Assembly: GCA_902578775.1 (NCBI GenBank)
Contig: CACHEF010000004.1
Span: 62,001 to 126,000, forward strand
Length of the DNA stretch: 64,000 bases
Direction: 5' to 3'
Origin: an uncultured Pelagibacteraceae bacterium
Lineage (GTDB): Bacteria > Pseudomonadota > Alphaproteobacteria > Pelagibacterales > Pelagibacteraceae
Within the stretch, counting starts at the first letter, position 1. Every line of letters starts with the position of its first letter. The notes beneath the pieces are model-generated. The model was given only the letters and a program-made list of their open reading frames with translations, was not told the origin of the DNA and ran no database searches. This document shows, in pieces, positions 52,240 to 64,000 of the stretch. Position numbers and translations under genes: made by a program.

Positions 52240-53450
52240 TGAGAAGAGTAGTTGTAACTGGTTTAGGAATTGTTTCTTGTTTAGGAAACAACCAAGAAGA
52301 AGTTTATCAATCGCTTTTAAATTCAAAATCAGGAATTTCTTATTCTGATGAATATAAAGAGCATAACCTTAAAAGCCATGTTCATGGTAAACCAAATATA
52401 AAACTAGAGGATTATATCGATAGAAAAACAATTCGATTTATGGGTTCTGGCTCAGCTTACAATTATATAGCAATGAAAGAAGCAATTGTAGACTCCGGGC
52501 TTGAAGAAAGTGAAATAAGTAATTTTAAAACTGGAATAGTTATGGGTTCTGGTGGTCCCTCAATAGAAAATGTTATTTTAGCAGCAGATAAAACAAGAGC
52601 TAAAACACCAAAATTAATGGGACCTTTTATTGTTCCAAGAACAATGGCAAGTACTGCTTCAGCAACTCTGGCTGTTCCATTCAAAATTAAAGGAACTAAT
52701 TATACAATGAGCTCTGCTTGTGCTACGAGTGGACACTGCATTGGAAACTCCATGGAACTTATTCAGATGGGCAAACAAGATATAGTGTTTGCGGGAGGAA
52801 GTGAGGAACTTCATTGGGCGATGACTGCAATGTTTGATGCCATGACAGCTTTGTCATCAAAATATAATACTACTCCCGAGACAGCATCCAGAGCATACGA
52901 TAAAACTAGAGATGGTTTTGTAATTGCTGGGGGTGGTGGAGTGTTAGTATTAGAGGAATACGAACATGCTAAAGCTAGGGGGGCTAAAATATACGCAGAA
53001 TTAACTGGTTATGGAGCAACTTCAGATGGATATGACATGGTGGCACCATCAGGTGAAGGTGCTGTTAGATGTATGAAAATGGCAATGGCAACTGCAAAAA
53101 ATAAAATTGATTACATTAATACTCATGGAACATCTACTCCAGTTGGAGATATAACTGAACTTAATGCTATCAAAGAAACTTTTGGAGAAGATATTCCGAG
53201 AATAAGTTCAACAAAATCTTTATCGGGTCATCCTTTGGGGGCAGCTTCAGTGCATGAAGCCATATATTGTTTGATAATGATGAAAAATAATTTCATGACA
53301 GGATCAGCAAATATCACAGATATGGATGATGATGCTAAAAAGTTTCCTATCGTTGCAAAAACTGAAATGGGAGTAACTTTAAATACTGTGATGTCAAATA
53401 GCTTTGGTTTTGGTGGAACTAATGCTGCTTTAATTTTTGAGAAGGTTTAA
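52239..53450 (+). CDS. fabB: Beta-ketoacyl-ACP synthase I
   Basis: 403 aa; [13 protein letters not shown] active-site Cys, [21 protein letters not shown]. Confidence 0.96.
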   Translation: MRRVVVTGLGIVSCLGNNQEEVYQSLLNSKSGISYSDEYKEHNLKSHVHGKPNIKLEDYIDRKTIRFMGSGSAYNYIAMKEAIVDSGLEESEISNFKTGIVMGSGGPSIENVILAADKTRAKTPKLMGPFIVPRTMASTASATLAVPFKIKGTNYTMSSACATSGHCIGNSMELIQMGKQDIVFAGGSEELHWAMTAMFDAMTALSSKYNTTPETASRAYDKTRDGFVIAGGGGVLVLEEYEHAKARGAKIYAELTGYGATSDGYDMVAPSGEGAVRCMKMAMATAKNKIDYINTHGTSTPVGDITELNAIKETFGEDIPRISSTKSLSGHPLGAASVHEAIYCLIMMKNNFMTGSANITDMDDDAKKFPIVAKTEMGVTLNTVMSNSFGFGGTNAALIFEKV

Positions 53451-53453
53451 TTT

Positions 53454-54239
53454 ATGAGTTTAATGAAAGGTAAAAAAGGATTGATCATGGGCGTTGCTAA
53501 TGAAAGATCTATTGCCTGGGGTATTTCTCAAAAACTTTCAGAAGCTGGAGCCGAACTAGCATTTACTTATCTAGGTGATGCACTTAAAAAAAGAGTAGTT
53601 CCTTTAGCAGAAAAATTAAATTCAAATGTCACATTTAGTTGTGATGTCGAAAAAAAAGATGAAGTGATAAAACTATTTGAAGATATCAAATCTCAATGGG
53701 GTGAAATTGATTTTGTAGTTCATGCAGTCGCTTTTTCAGATAAATCAGAGTTATCAGGTGAATATTTAAATACGACAAGAGAAAATTTTTTAAGAAGTAT
53801 GTTAATTTCTTGTTTTTCATTTACTGAAGTAGCTAAGGAAGCTTCAAAAGTAATGAAACAAGATGGAAGCTTGCTCACTTTAACTTACGAGTCTACTAAA
53901 GCTATTCCAAATTATAATGTAATGGGTGTTTGTAAATCAGCTTTAGAAGCTAGTGTTAAATACTTAGCTAGGGATTTGGGCGCTAAAGGTATGAGAGTAA
54001 ATGCTATAAGTGCTGGACCTATCAAGACATTGGCTGCCTCTGCAATTGGAGATGCAAAATTCTTATATAAATGGAATGAAGACCATTCTTTCCTAAAGAG
54101 AAATGTAGATATCCATGATGTTGGAAATTCAGCATTATATCTACTAAGTGACCTTGCAAATGGTGTTACAGGTGAAATTCACTATGTAGATGCTGGATAT
54201 AACAAGGTTGGAATGCCCAATCCAAAGAATATTACCTAA
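53454..54239 (+). CDS. fabI: Enoyl-ACP reductase
   Basis: 261 aa; GVANERSIAWGISQKL, LTYESTKAIPNYNVMGVCKSALEAS. Confidence 0.96.
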   Translation: MSLMKGKKGLIMGVANERSIAWGISQKLSEAGAELAFTYLGDALKKRVVPLAEKLNSNVTFSCDVEKKDEVIKLFEDIKSQWGEIDFVVHAVAFSDKSELSGEYLNTTRENFLRSMLISCFSFTEVAKEASKVMKQDGSLLTLTYESTKAIPNYNVMGVCKSALEASVKYLARDLGAKGMRVNAISAGPIKTLAASAIGDAKFLYKWNEDHSFLKRNVDIHDVGNSALYLLSDLANGVTGEIHYVDAGYNKVGMPNPKNIT

Positions 54240-54257
54240 TTTTAATTAACTTTATTT

Positions 54258-54291
54258 AAAAAAACCCCCAGAACTCTCATTCCAGGGGTTT
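54258..54291 (-). terminator. Rho-independent terminator after pnp
   Basis: Minus strand AAACCCC-TGGAATGAGAGTTCTG-GGGGTTT followed by T-tract; convergent fabI/pnp junction. Confidence 0.8.
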
Positions 54292-54314
54292 AAAATTAAA
54301 ATTTAATTTATTAA

Positions 54315-56387
54315 TTATTCAGCAGCTTGTTTCATAGAAAGTTTAACTTTACCTCTATCGAAACCAATTACTTTAACTTTTACCTCGTCACCTTCTTTGA
54401 CAACATCAGTTACTTTAGCAACTCTTTTATCTGCTAGTTCTGAGATATGAACAAGTCCGTCTTGTTTTCCTAAAAAATTTACAAATGCACCAAATTCCAT
54501 AATCTTCATCACTTTACCTGAATAAATTTTGTTTAATTCAGCTTTGGCAGTAATGTCTTTAATCATTTGCATCGCAATGTTTCTAGACTCTTCATCTGGA
54601 GCAGCAACTGTTACCACACCTTCATCATTTACATCTACTTTTGCACCTGATTTTTCAACAATTTCTCTGATAGTTGCACCACCTTTTCCAATCACAGCAG
54701 CAATGTCTTTTTTATCTACATTAACTTGTTCCATTTTTGGAGTATGTTTTCCAACATCAGATCGTGAAGCTGATAATGCTTTATTCATTTCTCCCAAGAT
54801 ATGAATTCTTCCTTCTTTGGCTTGGCTTAATGCTTGCTCCATAATTTCAAATGTAATACCTGTAATTTTAATATCCATCTGAAGAGAAGTAATTCCATCT
54901 TTAGTTCCAGCAACTTTAAAGTCCATATCACCTAGATGATCTTCATCACCTAAAATATCTGATAGAACACTAAAATCATCGCCTTCTTTAATTAATCCCA
55001 TAGCAATACCTGCAACCGGCTCCTTAATCGGTACTCCTGCATCCATTAATGCTAAAGATGTTCCACAAACAGTAGCCATTGAGGAAGACCCGTTAGATTC
55101 GGTAATTTCTGAAACTACTCTAAAAGTATATGGAAATGCTTCTTTTGTTGGTAATGAGGAATTAATTGCTCTCCATGCTAATTTACCATGACCAATTTCT
55201 CTTCTACCTGTTCCAATTCTTCCTGTTTCTCCAACTGAAAAAGGAGGAAAATTATAGTGAAGCATAAATCGCTCTCTTTGAAGACCATTTAAACTTTCAA
55301 TTCTTTGTTCGTCATCAGACGTTCCTAAAGTTGCAACTACAATTGCTTGAGTTTCGCCTCTAGTAAACAATGCAGAACCATGAGTTCTAGGTAAAACACC
55401 AACTTCACAAGAAATAGGTCTTACATCGGATAAACCTCGACCATCAATTCTATTTTTGTTTTTTAGAATATCATTTCTTACAATAGATTTTTCAAGATTT
55501 TTTAACTGACTGTTAACATCAAGATCTGTGTAATTTTCATCTTCCTCATAAAGCTTTTTAGCTTTATCAGTAATCTCTGAAATCTGATTTGATCTATCTT
55601 GTTTATCTCTTGTTGCAAAAGCTTTCCTTAGATCTTCGGTAAAAGTTTCCTCAAGTTTTTTCTTAACTTCAGATAAATCTTTTTTCTCAACTGTCCACTC
55701 AGGTTTTCTACATTCTTTTGCAAGTTCCTCGATCATCTCGATTACTGGAACAAATCCCTCATGACCAAATTTAACTGCATTTAACATTTCTTCCTCTGTT
55801 AAACCACTTGTTTCAGACTCAACCATAAGCACAGCATCTTTTGTACCTGCTACTACTAAATCTAATTTTGATTTTTCCAATTCTTGCTTAGATGGATTTA
55901 AAACATATTTTCCATCAATAAAACCAACTCTAGAAGCTCCTACAGGGCCCATAAATGGCATTCCTGATATGGCTAATGCTGCTGAAGATGCAGTAATTGA
56001 TAAAATATCCGGCTCATTTTCTTTATCATATGAAATTACCGTTGGTAATAACTGTACTTCATTTTTAAATTCATCAGGAAACAAAGGTCTGATTGGTCTA
56101 TCAATTAATCTAGAGATTAATGTTTCGCTCTCAGTTGGTCTTGCTTCTCTTTTAAAATATCCACCTGGAATTTTTCCAGCTGCATAATATTTTTCTTGGT
56201 AATTTACAGATAATGGAAAGTAATCCATATCAGGATTTACTTTTTTTGCTCCCACTACCGTTGATAGTACGACTGTCTCTCCACATGTTGCGATTATTGC
56301 ACCGTCTGCCTGTCTTGCTACTTTACCTGTTTCTAAACTAATCTTCTTTCCTGCTACTTCTATTTCTTTCTTATATACTTTAAACAT
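54315..56387 (-). CDS. pnp: Polyribonucleotide nucleotidyltransferase
   Basis: 690 aa; two RNase PH domains, KH ([19 protein letters not shown]) and S1 domains. Confidence 0.97.
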   Translation of the reverse strand: MFKVYKKEIEVAGKKISLETGKVARQADGAIIATCGETVVLSTVVGAKKVNPDMDYFPLSVNYQEKYYAAGKIPGGYFKREARPTESETLISRLIDRPIRPLFPDEFKNEVQLLPTVISYDKENEPDILSITASSAALAISGMPFMGPVGASRVGFIDGKYVLNPSKQELEKSKLDLVVAGTKDAVLMVESETSGLTEEEMLNAVKFGHEGFVPVIEMIEELAKECRKPEWTVEKKDLSEVKKKLEETFTEDLRKAFATRDKQDRSNQISEITDKAKKLYEEDENYTDLDVNSQLKNLEKSIVRNDILKNKNRIDGRGLSDVRPISCEVGVLPRTHGSALFTRGETQAIVVATLGTSDDEQRIESLNGLQRERFMLHYNFPPFSVGETGRIGTGRREIGHGKLAWRAINSSLPTKEAFPYTFRVVSEITESNGSSSMATVCGTSLALMDAGVPIKEPVAGIAMGLIKEGDDFSVLSDILGDEDHLGDMDFKVAGTKDGITSLQMDIKITGITFEIMEQALSQAKEGRIHILGEMNKALSASRSDVGKHTPKMEQVNVDKKDIAAVIGKGGATIREIVEKSGAKVDVNDEGVVTVAAPDEESRNIAMQMIKDITAKAELNKIYSGKVMKIMEFGAFVNFLGKQDGLVHISELADKRVAKVTDVVKEGDEVKVKVIGFDRGKVKLSMKQAAE

Positions 56388-56444
56388 TTCATTTCCATTT
56401 CGTTTCGTTCGTTTCGTTCCATTCCGCTCTGTCCAACTTGATCT

Positions 56445-56693
56445 TTATTTTCTCAAATTCAATTTTAACAATACATTTTTGTAAGAATCCATTTTATTTT
56501 TTTTTAGATATTCTAACAATTTTTTTCGCCTATTTACCGCTTTTAACAATCCAACAGAAGAATGTTTATCTTTTTTGAATTGCTTAATATGCTTTGAAAG
56601 TGTATCTATTTTTTCAGTAAGCAATGCAATCTGGATCTCTGATGATCCTGTGTCCTTATCATGAATTGCTAACTCTTTCACCTTGCTGTTCAT
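56445..56693 (-). CDS. rpsO: 30S ribosomal protein S15
   Basis: 82 aa; DTGSSEIQIALLTEKI...HSSVGLLKAVNRRKKLLEYL. Confidence 0.97.
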   Translation of the reverse strand: MNSKVKELAIHDKDTGSSEIQIALLTEKIDTLSKHIKQFKKDKHSSVGLLKAVNRRKKLLEYLKKNKMDSYKNVLLKLNLRK

Positions 56694-56701
56694 TTTTTTT
56701 C

Positions 56702-57070
56702 CTATTTGTTTGTTTGTTTTATTAAGTTTTCTATTTTTTCTGCATACTCAAAAGATTCGTCTTTTCTAAAGAGTAACTTTGGTAAAAATTTCATAAACAC
56801 TTTTTTAGATAAAATTTTTCTTATTAAAAAAGAATGCTCTTTAAGTTGATTTATAATCTCATCAGCATTTTTTCCACCTAAAGGCATCACATATGCTTTA
56901 GCAATTTTTAAATCTTGACTCATTTTTACCTCAGTAATTGTTATTAAATTTGTCTCTAAATTTGGCACTTTTGCTTCATTTTTAATAAAAATCATACTTA
57001 AAGATTGTTTAATCATTTCACCAATTCTTAATTGCCTTTGTGAAACTGGTTTTCCAATTCTATCAGCCAT
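56702..57070 (-). CDS. rbfA: Ribosome-binding factor A
   Basis: 122 aa; RQLRIGEMIKQSLSMIF...ITITEVKMSQDLKIAKAYVMPLG. Confidence 0.93.
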   Translation of the reverse strand: MADRIGKPVSQRQLRIGEMIKQSLSMIFIKNEAKVPNLETNLITITEVKMSQDLKIAKAYVMPLGGKNADEIINQLKEHSFLIRKILSKKVFMKFLPKLLFRKDESFEYAEKIENLIKQTNK

Positions 57071-59289
57071 TATATTGTTCTCTCTTTTGAAATTATATTA
57101 AATGCTTCTATAGTGTCATCTTTTTGAAAATCCATATAATCTTTTATCGTAATTCCACACTCTTGACCATTGCTTACATTTTTCACCTGATTTTTTTCTC
57201 TAAATATAGAACCAATTTTTCCAGTATAGATAATTGCACCATCTCTTATTAATCTTACATCTGAAGTACTATTGATTTCTCCCTCTACAACCTTACATCC
57301 AGCAACTTTTCCAGCTCCAGAGACTTTGAATATTTCTAAAATTTGTGCTGTACCTGATATTGTTTCTTGAACATCAGGTGCTAACAAACCTGACATTCTT
57401 TGTTTAATATAATCTAGAACTTCATAGATAATATTATAAGAAGAAATCTTAATATTTTCACTTTCAGCTAGTTTTTTGGCTTCTTTACTTGGTTTAACAT
57501 TAAAAGCAATCAACACAGCATTTGATGCCTTAGCTAATGTCACATCTGTTTCAGTAACCATTCCAATATCTGCTAAAATTATTTTTGGTTTTACCTCTTC
57601 ATGTTTAATTTGACTTATTGCGTTTTTAATAGCCTCAGATGATCCATGAACGTCTGATTTAATAATTAAATTTAATTCCTCTGAGCGATTATCTGCGAAA
57701 GCAGACTCTTGTGTTGCAAACGACAATGGATTTTTTCCCTCTTTTGCCTCTTCAGCTCTATTTTCACTTAATGTTTTTGCCTTTTTTTCATTATCTAAAA
57801 CAATAAAATCATCACCAGCTTTTGCCGCGCCATTAATACCCAAAATTTCTACAGGCGTTGATGGAGGAGCTTCGTCTATATTTTTTCCTTTATCATTTAT
57901 AATTGCCCTTACCTTCCCCCACTTTAAACCACTAACAAAAAATTCTCCTTTTTTAAGTGTACCAGTTGTTACAATTATAGTTGCAACTGGTCCCCTGCCA
58001 ACATCAATTTTGGACTCCAAAACAATTCCTGTAGCTTTTGACTCAAAATCGGTTTTTAAATCTAAAATTTCAGCTTGGAGTAAAATTGCCTCGATCAACT
58101 TATCTAAATTTAATTTTGTTTTCGCAGAAATTTCAACCATTAATGTGTCACCAGATAAATCTTCTGCTATTAGTTCATATTCAAGTAATTGATTTTTTAT
58201 TTTTTGAGGATCTGCCTCAGGTAAATCACATTTGTTTATTGCAACTACAATAGGTACATTTGCTGCTTTTGCATGTTTAATAGACTCTACTGTTTGTGGT
58301 TTTACTCCGTCATCTGCTGCTACTACTAAAACTACAACATCTGTTAATTTAGATCCTCGTGCTCTCATTTCAGTGAAGGCTGCGTGGCCAGGTGTATCAA
58401 TGAAGGTCAATTTATTAGACTGATTTTCAATTTGGTAAGCACCAATATGTTGGGTTATTCCTCCAAACTCACCAGAAACGACATTAGCTTTTCTTAATAC
58501 ATCAAGGACTGAAGTCTTTCCATGGTCAACATGGCCCATTACAGTAACTATTGGAGGTCTATTTTTTAAATTCTCTACTCTAGTCGCTTTTATTTTTTGG
58601 ATTATTTCCTCAGCTTTTTCTTCACGAATAGGATTATGTCCAAATTCCTTAACTAAAAATTCTGCAGTATCCGCTGCCAAAGTTTGATTTATTGTGACTG
58701 TTACACCCATCCCAAAAAGATACTTAATTACATTACTAGACTGTTCAGCCATTCTGTTTGCAAGCTCTCTTACGGTAATAGCTTCTGGTATATTTATATC
58801 TCTTTTGATAGGTTTTAAATTTTCTTTATTCTCGTCTTTATTTAAGTTTTTCTGCTCTTTTTCCCTTGCTCTTCTAACAGATGCCAAGCTCCTTTCTCTT
58901 GCTTCGATCTCGTCACTTAAAGCTCTTGATACTGTCAATTTAGTTTCTCTTTTTTTTCCACCAAGTTTAGGTTTTTTACTATCATTATCTCCTTTAAGTC
59001 TTTTAGTCGCTCTTTGTTCAGCAAGCTTTCTTCTCTCAAAATCATTGGTTACAGGAGTTGTTTTGCCTGCGAAAAAAGGTTTTAAAGGTGCTCCACGGCT
59101 GAAAGATGAATTTGATTTTGATCTTGTATTATTTCCAGACGATTTAAAAGAACTTCCTTTTTTTACAAAATTACTTTTTGATTTTTCAATAACAGTTGAA
59201 TGTTTTCCTTTAATCTTGGCTATCTCAATATTTTTGAGTGATTTTTTGGCCGTACTTGAAATTGTTAATTTTGTTTTTTTGTTTTCCAT
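57070..59289 (-). CDS. infB: Translation initiation factor IF-2
   Basis: 739 aa; [41 protein letters not shown]. Confidence 0.97.
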   Translation of the reverse strand: MENKKTKLTISSTAKKSLKNIEIAKIKGKHSTVIEKSKSNFVKKGSSFKSSGNNTRSKSNSSFSRGAPLKPFFAGKTTPVTNDFERRKLAEQRATKRLKGDNDSKKPKLGGKKRETKLTVSRALSDEIEARERSLASVRRAREKEQKNLNKDENKENLKPIKRDINIPEAITVRELANRMAEQSSNVIKYLFGMGVTVTINQTLAADTAEFLVKEFGHNPIREEKAEEIIQKIKATRVENLKNRPPIVTVMGHVDHGKTSVLDVLRKANVVSGEFGGITQHIGAYQIENQSNKLTFIDTPGHAAFTEMRARGSKLTDVVVLVVAADDGVKPQTVESIKHAKAANVPIVVAINKCDLPEADPQKIKNQLLEYELIAEDLSGDTLMVEISAKTKLNLDKLIEAILLQAEILDLKTDFESKATGIVLESKIDVGRGPVATIIVTTGTLKKGEFFVSGLKWGKVRAIINDKGKNIDEAPPSTPVEILGINGAAKAGDDFIVLDNEKKAKTLSENRAEEAKEGKNPLSFATQESAFADNRSEELNLIIKSDVHGSSEAIKNAISQIKHEEVKPKIILADIGMVTETDVTLAKASNAVLIAFNVKPSKEAKKLAESENIKISSYNIIYEVLDYIKQRMSGLLAPDVQETISGTAQILEIFKVSGAGKVAGCKVVEGEINSTSDVRLIRDGAIIYTGKIGSIFREKNQVKNVSNGQECGITIKDYMDFQKDDTIEAFNIISKERTI

Positions 59290-59299
59290 AAGTCATTAC

Positions 59300-60853
59300 T
59301 CAATCTTTATAAACAATGTTTCTAGCCGACATAATTAATTCATCTGCCTCATCTTTTGATAGAGCAAAGTCCTCTAAGTATCCTTGGATTTTTACTCTCT
59401 CTCCTTTAACTACATCATACCCGCCTGTTAATTCGTCTGATGCTAAATCAGCAAAATCTTCTAATGTTAATATTTTCTGTTCACCTAAAGTTACCAACAT
59501 TCCGGGTGTTAAACCTTTTAAATTAATTAAAGCCTCTTCTAGACCAAGATCTTTAATTCTTTGAGAAATATCTTCTTGATCCTTTTCGTGAAATTCTTTT
59601 GCTCTCTCAATTAATGCTTTTGCAGTATCTTCTTCAATCCCCTCAATTTTTGTGAGATCCTCAGAATTACTATCTTTTATATCATCGATTGTTGAAAAAC
59701 CCTCTGCAACCAATAGTTGCCCTAATGTTTCATCTAATTCTAAGTTTTTAACAAAATTTTCAGTTTTTTCTTTAAACTCCAATTGTCTTCTCTCTGAGTC
59801 CTCAGCATCTGTCATTATATTAATTTCATAATTTAACAACTTTGTTGCTAATCTAACATTTTGACCTCTTCTACCAATTGCCTTACTTAAATTTTCTTCA
59901 CTAAGAATTACATCTAATTTTTTTCTTTGAACATCAACGTTTACTCTTTGAACCTCCGCAGGAGACAGTGCGTTTGAAACTAATATAGCTGGATCCTCAG
60001 ACCAGTTTACAATATCAACTTTTTCACCTTGTAGTTCATTTACTACTGCTTGCACTCTTGAGCCTCTCATACCAACGCAAGCTCCAACAGGGTCTAAAGA
60101 TGTATCTACTGCTTTAACACAAATTTTTGCCCTGCTTCCTGGATCTCTTGAAGAAGATTTTATTTCAATTAAGCCATCATAAATTTCTGGAACTTCCTGA
60201 ACAAATAATTTTTCCATAAATTTAGGATGTGCTCTCGATAAAAAAATTTGCTGACCTCTTGGTTCTCTTCTAACATCATAACAATATGCTTTGACTCTAT
60301 CTCCAGCTTTAATATTTTCTCTTGGAATCATTTCATTTTTTTGAATAATTGCCTCTGTTTTTCCGAGGTCTACAATAACATTTCCAAATTCCAATCTTTT
60401 AACAATACCACTTAAAATTGAGTCTTTCTTATCTATGAAGTCATTAAATTGTCTTTCTCTTTCCGCTTCTCTTACATTAGTGTTAATCACTTGTTTTGCC
60501 GTCTGAGCTGCAATTCTTCCAAAATCAAAAGATGGAAGAGGTTGTAATACTTCATCACCAATTTTTTTTTCTTTATTTGTTTCATTTAATGAAATTGCAT
60601 CTTCAAGTTTAATTTCTGTATTTGCATTTTCAGGATTTTCAGAAATTATTAACTTTCTAAAAAGCTCTATATCGCCATTTTCTCTGTTGATTAAAACTTT
60701 AATTTCATTGTCCTGACCAAATTTTGATTTTGCTGCTTTAGCAATACCTGTCTCCATTGAACTGATAATTAATTCTTTATCGATAGATTTTTCTAAAGCT
60801 ACCGCCTCTGCGATTCTCAACAATTCCAATTTATCTGCTCTTTTATTTAGCAT
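59300..60853 (-). CDS. nusA: Transcription termination/antitermination protein NusA
   Basis: MLNKRADKLELLRIAEAVALEKSIDKELI...; S1, KH domains, two C-terminal AR-type repeats; start set inside the called ORF because the longer start lies in a terminator hairpin. Confidence 0.95.
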   Translation of the reverse strand: MLNKRADKLELLRIAEAVALEKSIDKELIISSMETGIAKAAKSKFGQDNEIKVLINRENGDIELFRKLIISENPENANTEIKLEDAISLNETNKEKKIGDEVLQPLPSFDFGRIAAQTAKQVINTNVREAERERQFNDFIDKKDSILSGIVKRLEFGNVIVDLGKTEAIIQKNEMIPRENIKAGDRVKAYCYDVRREPRGQQIFLSRAHPKFMEKLFVQEVPEIYDGLIEIKSSSRDPGSRAKICVKAVDTSLDPVGACVGMRGSRVQAVVNELQGEKVDIVNWSEDPAILVSNALSPAEVQRVNVDVQRKKLDVILSEENLSKAIGRRGQNVRLATKLLNYEINIMTDAEDSERRQLEFKEKTENFVKNLELDETLGQLLVAEGFSTIDDIKDSNSEDLTKIEGIEEDTAKALIERAKEFHEKDQEDISQRIKDLGLEEALINLKGLTPGMLVTLGEQKILTLEDFADLASDELTGGYDVVKGERVKIQGYLEDFALSKDEADELIMSARNIVYKD

Positions 60854-60868
60854 ATTTTTGTCTGCTCC

Positions 60869-60895
60869 AAAAAAAAATGGGCTAAAGCCCATTTT
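60869..60895 (-). terminator. Rho-independent terminator between metK and nusA
   Basis: Minus strand AAAATGGGCT-TT-AGCCCATTTT perfect 10-bp arms followed by T-tract. Confidence 0.85.
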
Positions 60896-60951
60896 GTAAG
60901 TTCAATAATGTAAGAGGAATATATTAAAGTTTTTTTTTAATTCAATAAAAA

Positions 60952-62121
60952 CTATTTTAAAAAAACGTTAATTTTATCAGTGTTTTCCCAAGAAAATGCT
61001 CCATCACTCTCTGGTGCTCTGCCAAAATGACCGTAAGCTGCTGTCTTTTCATATATTGGTTTATTTAGACTTAACATTTCTCTAATACCTCTTGGACTCA
61101 GGTCAAAATTTTCTTTTATCTTTTCAACAACAAATTTGTTTTTTTCTAAATTGTCATCAAATAAGTCAACATATATTGAAAGTGGTTTTGATACTCCTAT
61201 TGCGTATGCTAGTTGAATTAAACATTTGTCAGCAATTTTTGACGCAACAATGTTTTTTGCAATATATCTTGAAGCATAAGCGGCGGATCTATCAACTTTA
61301 GTTGGATCTTTTCCTGAAAATGCTCCACCACCATGAGGAGCTGCTCCGCCATAAGTATCTACAATAATTTTTCTACCAGTTAATCCACAATCTCCATCTG
61401 GTCCTCCTATAACAAAGTTTCCTGTAGGGTTTACATAAAACTCATCTTCATTAAATTCATTCAAAAAATTTTTAGGAATTGAATTTAGCATGTAAGGTCT
61501 TAGTAATTCTCTAACCTTAGATTGATTGATGTCAGCTGAGTGCTGTGAAGATATGACAACAGATTTTACTTTTTTTGGTTTTCCATTTTCATATTCAAAT
61601 GTGACTTGGCTTTTAGAGTCTGGTTCTATATTTTTTAATTTTCCTGATTTTCTATCTTTTGCCATTGATCTTAGTATTTTATGTGAGTAATAAATTGGAG
61701 CTGGCATAAATTCATCTGTCTCATTACATGCATATCCAAACATAATTCCTTGGTCTCCAGCGCCTTCATCTTTATTTCCTGAAGAGTCAACACCCATAGC
61801 AATGTCAGTTGATTGAGAATGTAAGTGGCTTTCTATTTTTGTTTCTTCTTTCCAGGTAAAGCCTTCTTGGTCATAACCAATATCTTTAATGCAGTTTCTA
61901 ACTTTTTGAATTAAATCATCCTTTTTAATTTCAGGACCTCTAACCTCACCTGCGAGAACAACTTTATTAGTTGTTGTTAATGTTTCACATGCAACTCGTG
62001 AATAAGGATCATTAGATAAATAGCTATCAACAACCATGTCAGAAATTCTATCTGAAACTTTGTCCGGATGGCCCTCTGAAACAGACTCACTTGTAAAAAG
62101 ATAATTTTTTAAATTACTCAT
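60952..62121 (-). CDS. metK: S-adenosylmethionine synthetase
   Basis: 389 aa; [49 protein letters not shown]. Confidence 0.97.
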   Translation of the reverse strand: MSNLKNYLFTSESVSEGHPDKVSDRISDMVVDSYLSNDPYSRVACETLTTTNKVVLAGEVRGPEIKKDDLIQKVRNCIKDIGYDQEGFTWKEETKIESHLHSQSTDIAMGVDSSGNKDEGAGDQGIMFGYACNETDEFMPAPIYYSHKILRSMAKDRKSGKLKNIEPDSKSQVTFEYENGKPKKVKSVVISSQHSADINQSKVRELLRPYMLNSIPKNFLNEFNEDEFYVNPTGNFVIGGPDGDCGLTGRKIIVDTYGGAAPHGGGAFSGKDPTKVDRSAAYASRYIAKNIVASKIADKCLIQLAYAIGVSKPLSIYVDLFDDNLEKNKFVVEKIKENFDLSPRGIREMLSLNKPIYEKTAAYGHFGRAPESDGAFSWENTDKINVFLK

Positions 62122-63658
62122 TAGAAATTCTATTAAATGAAAATATCAAAAAAATATATAATAAAATTATAATTAAAAACATTTTATTCCCATATTTTGA
62201 AAATACAGTTTCAGTAAAAACTCTAGTCTCGTAAAAGTCTATATATCCTGTTTGACCAAATTCAATTTTCTTTTCAATAACACCAACAGGATTAATTATT
62301 GCCGTGATACCATTATTAGCAGATCTAATTAAATATTTTCCACTTTCAATTGATCTAAATACACCATGTATAAAATGTTGATGTGGTCCTATAGAATCTC
62401 CAAACCATCCATCCTCTGAGATATTTATTATAAAATCAAATTTAGAGTCATTAAATATGTTACCAGTATAAATTATCTCATAACAAATTAATGGTAATAT
62501 TTTCAAATTAAACCCGTTATTATCGATTGATAATATCTCTCTCTTTTTGCCACTACTAAAAGACTGATAATTATTAGTTAAAGATTTAAAACCTATTTTG
62601 CTCAAAACTTTTTCAAAAGGTAAAAATTCTCCAAAAGGAACAAGTTTCACTTTTTTGTAATCCCCAATAATGTTCAATCTATGATCATAAATAGATAATG
62701 TGTTATAATATTTATTTTTAAGCTTGTCTTTTTGAAAACTATTAATTCCAATTGCTAACAGATGATTTTGATTAAATTTTTTATTTAGCAATGTTTTGAG
62801 TTCTTTAATTTCATTTTGATTAATATTAGGAATTATTCCTTCAGGCCATAAAAATATGGTTTTAGCATCAAAATCAGGCTGACTTATATCAACTAACTCT
62901 TTTAATACTTTGACAGGGTCTGTATTTCCATAAAACCTTTCTAAATCAATATTCGAACTTACTGCTCTAATTATAAAATCATTATTAATAATTTCTGATG
63001 ACTGAAAATGTTTAATTTTAGAGGAACCAACTAAGTAAAGAGCAATTGGAGATAGTAAAAGAAAAATACTTACAAAAACCTCTAATTTATTTTTTCGCAA
63101 AATAAACATTGCTGGACTGGAGAAAAAGGAAATACAAAGTACGTTAAAACCATAAGTACCAGTTAAAGATAATATTTGCAATATTTCAAGATTTTCAGAA
63201 AAACTGTATGCTATCAGATTCCACGGAAAACCAGTTAAAATAGTTCCTCTAAGAAACTCCGTTAAACCAAATAAAAGTGAAAACAAAAACAAATTACTTA
63301 AAGGATTTTTTATTTTTATAAGAAAAAAACAATAAGTAACTAAACCATAAAAGAGTGCGAGAAATGAAGGTATTAGAATTAAAGCAAAAGGGATTAAAAA
63401 GTTGTAATTCTTATCAAATGTTAACGAAATAGTTATCCAGTATATGTTAGTAAAAAAAAACCCAAAACCATAAAAGTATCCATATAAAAAAGAATATTTT
63501 CTACTTGTAAATTTTTTTTTTTTTAAAAAGACATAAATAAAAAACAAACTAAAAGTGGCAAAATTAATAATTAGGTAATTATATGGTGGTAAACTTAGTG
63601 AAGTCAAAGCACCAAGAAGAATTAAAAATAAGAGCTCTAAAAAATTTTTTTTATTCAA
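62114..63658 (-). CDS. lnt: Apolipoprotein N-acyltransferase
   Basis: 514 aa; multi-TM N-terminus, nitrilase domain with [30 protein letters not shown]. Confidence 0.93.
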   Translation of the reverse strand: MNKKNFLELLFLILLGALTSLSLPPYNYLIINFATFSLFFIYVFLKKKKFTSRKYSFLYGYFYGFGFFFTNIYWITISLTFDKNYNFLIPFALILIPSFLALFYGLVTYCFFLIKIKNPLSNLFLFSLLFGLTEFLRGTILTGFPWNLIAYSFSENLEILQILSLTGTYGFNVLCISFFSSPAMFILRKNKLEVFVSIFLLLSPIALYLVGSSKIKHFQSSEIINNDFIIRAVSSNIDLERFYGNTDPVKVLKELVDISQPDFDAKTIFLWPEGIIPNINQNEIKELKTLLNKKFNQNHLLAIGINSFQKDKLKNKYYNTLSIYDHRLNIIGDYKKVKLVPFGEFLPFEKVLSKIGFKSLTNNYQSFSSGKKREILSIDNNGFNLKILPLICYEIIYTGNIFNDSKFDFIINISEDGWFGDSIGPHQHFIHGVFRSIESGKYLIRSANNGITAIINPVGVIEKKIEFGQTGYIDFYETRVFTETVFSKYGNKMFLIIILLYIFLIFSFNRISNE

Positions 63659-63659
63659 T

Positions 63660-64000
63660 TTATTTAAATTTTTTTACTACTGACTGATAAATATTTTGCT
63701 CTTCCTTTAGCATTTTCTTATAATCACGAAGCTTGATATGGTCAAAACTTAATAAATGTAAAAAACCATGAATAAATGTTTTAATCACCTTTTCTTTAAA
63801 TAAAATAATCTTTTGATTTTTAGGCTTATCCATGAAATTATAACTCATTATAATATCACCTAGATATGATCTATTCTTAATCTTTATTTTTCTCTCAAAT
63901 GGAAAAGATAAAATATCAGTTGCCTTATTTTTATTTCTGAATTTTTTATTCAATTTTTTAATACTTTTATTGTTTGATAATAATAATGTAAAAGATATTT
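63660..64000 (-). CDS. ybeY: Endoribonuclease YbeY, truncated by window edge
   Basis: KKFRNKNKATDILSFPFE and HGFLHLLSFDH zinc motif; frame stays open upstream of the TTG at 63953 to the window end (ISFTLLLSNNKSIKKLNKKFRNK), so the real start lies outside. Confidence 0.92.
   Translation of the reverse strand, partial: ISFTLLLSNNKSIKKLNKKFRNKNKATDILSFPFERKIKIKNRSYLGDIIMSYNFMDKPKNQKIILFKEKVIKTFIHGFLHLLSFDHIKLRDYKKMLKEEQNIYQSVVKKFK

Noticed and set aside
58694-59338. 214-aa plus-strand ORF
   Set aside because: Antisense to the low-complexity N-terminus of infB; hydrophobic Ser/Leu/Phe composition is a mirror of Lys/Glu/Ser-rich coding
60854-60892. N-terminal extension of nusA (MGFSPFFFGADKN)
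   Set aside because: Encoded by the metK terminator hairpin and T-tract (poly-Phe); NusA homology begins at MLNKRADKLELLR
1-64000. CRISPR arrays, prophage, transposons, rRNA operon, known riboswitch aptamers
   Set aside because: Looked for spaced repeats, integrase/transposase motifs, rRNA signatures and SAM/glycine riboswitch-like leaders (e.g. upstream of metK, where lnt overlaps); none found

Overview
AT-rich, densely packed bacterial chromosome segment. Gene content and order look alphaproteobacterial and streamlined, and are consistent with SAR11/Pelagibacterales; this is inferred from gene families and neighbourhoods, not from a database search. Most of the window is core housekeeping: lepA, pheT-pheS-rplT-rpmI, infC-thrS, gltBD, uppP, a pyruvate dehydrogenase pair (aceE/aceF), a thiolase, SUV3-like helicase/ferredoxin/CarD, coq7, argH-lysA, dnaN-dnaA, rpsT-mutM-ubiE-ubiB-coaBC-dut, irr|fabA-fabB-fabI, pnp-rpsO-rbfA-infB-nusA and metK-lnt-ybeY. 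There are two tRNAs, Arg(ACG) and Leu(CAA). I saw no rRNA, CRISPR array, prophage or transposase. Main items for follow-up: (i) a 27-codon Lys/Arg-rich micro-gene (20 of 27 residues basic) with a strong Shine-Dalgarno, a perfect upstream palindrome, a TTGACA promoter element and a shared terminator, convergent with a CarD gene that has a Lys-rich N-terminus; (ii) a lipoyl domain fused to the N-terminus of the homodimeric E1 (AceE); (iii) near-identical 17-bp operators upstream of katG and of the Irr/Fur-family gene next to it; (iv) Fur-like boxes and a direct repeat upstream of an unlisted zinc-ribbon micro-protein; (v) an acyl-CoA ligase whose start codon lies 6 nt after a tRNA-Leu 3' end; (vi) loss or relocation of several genes from the usual metK-nusA-infB-pnp cluster.
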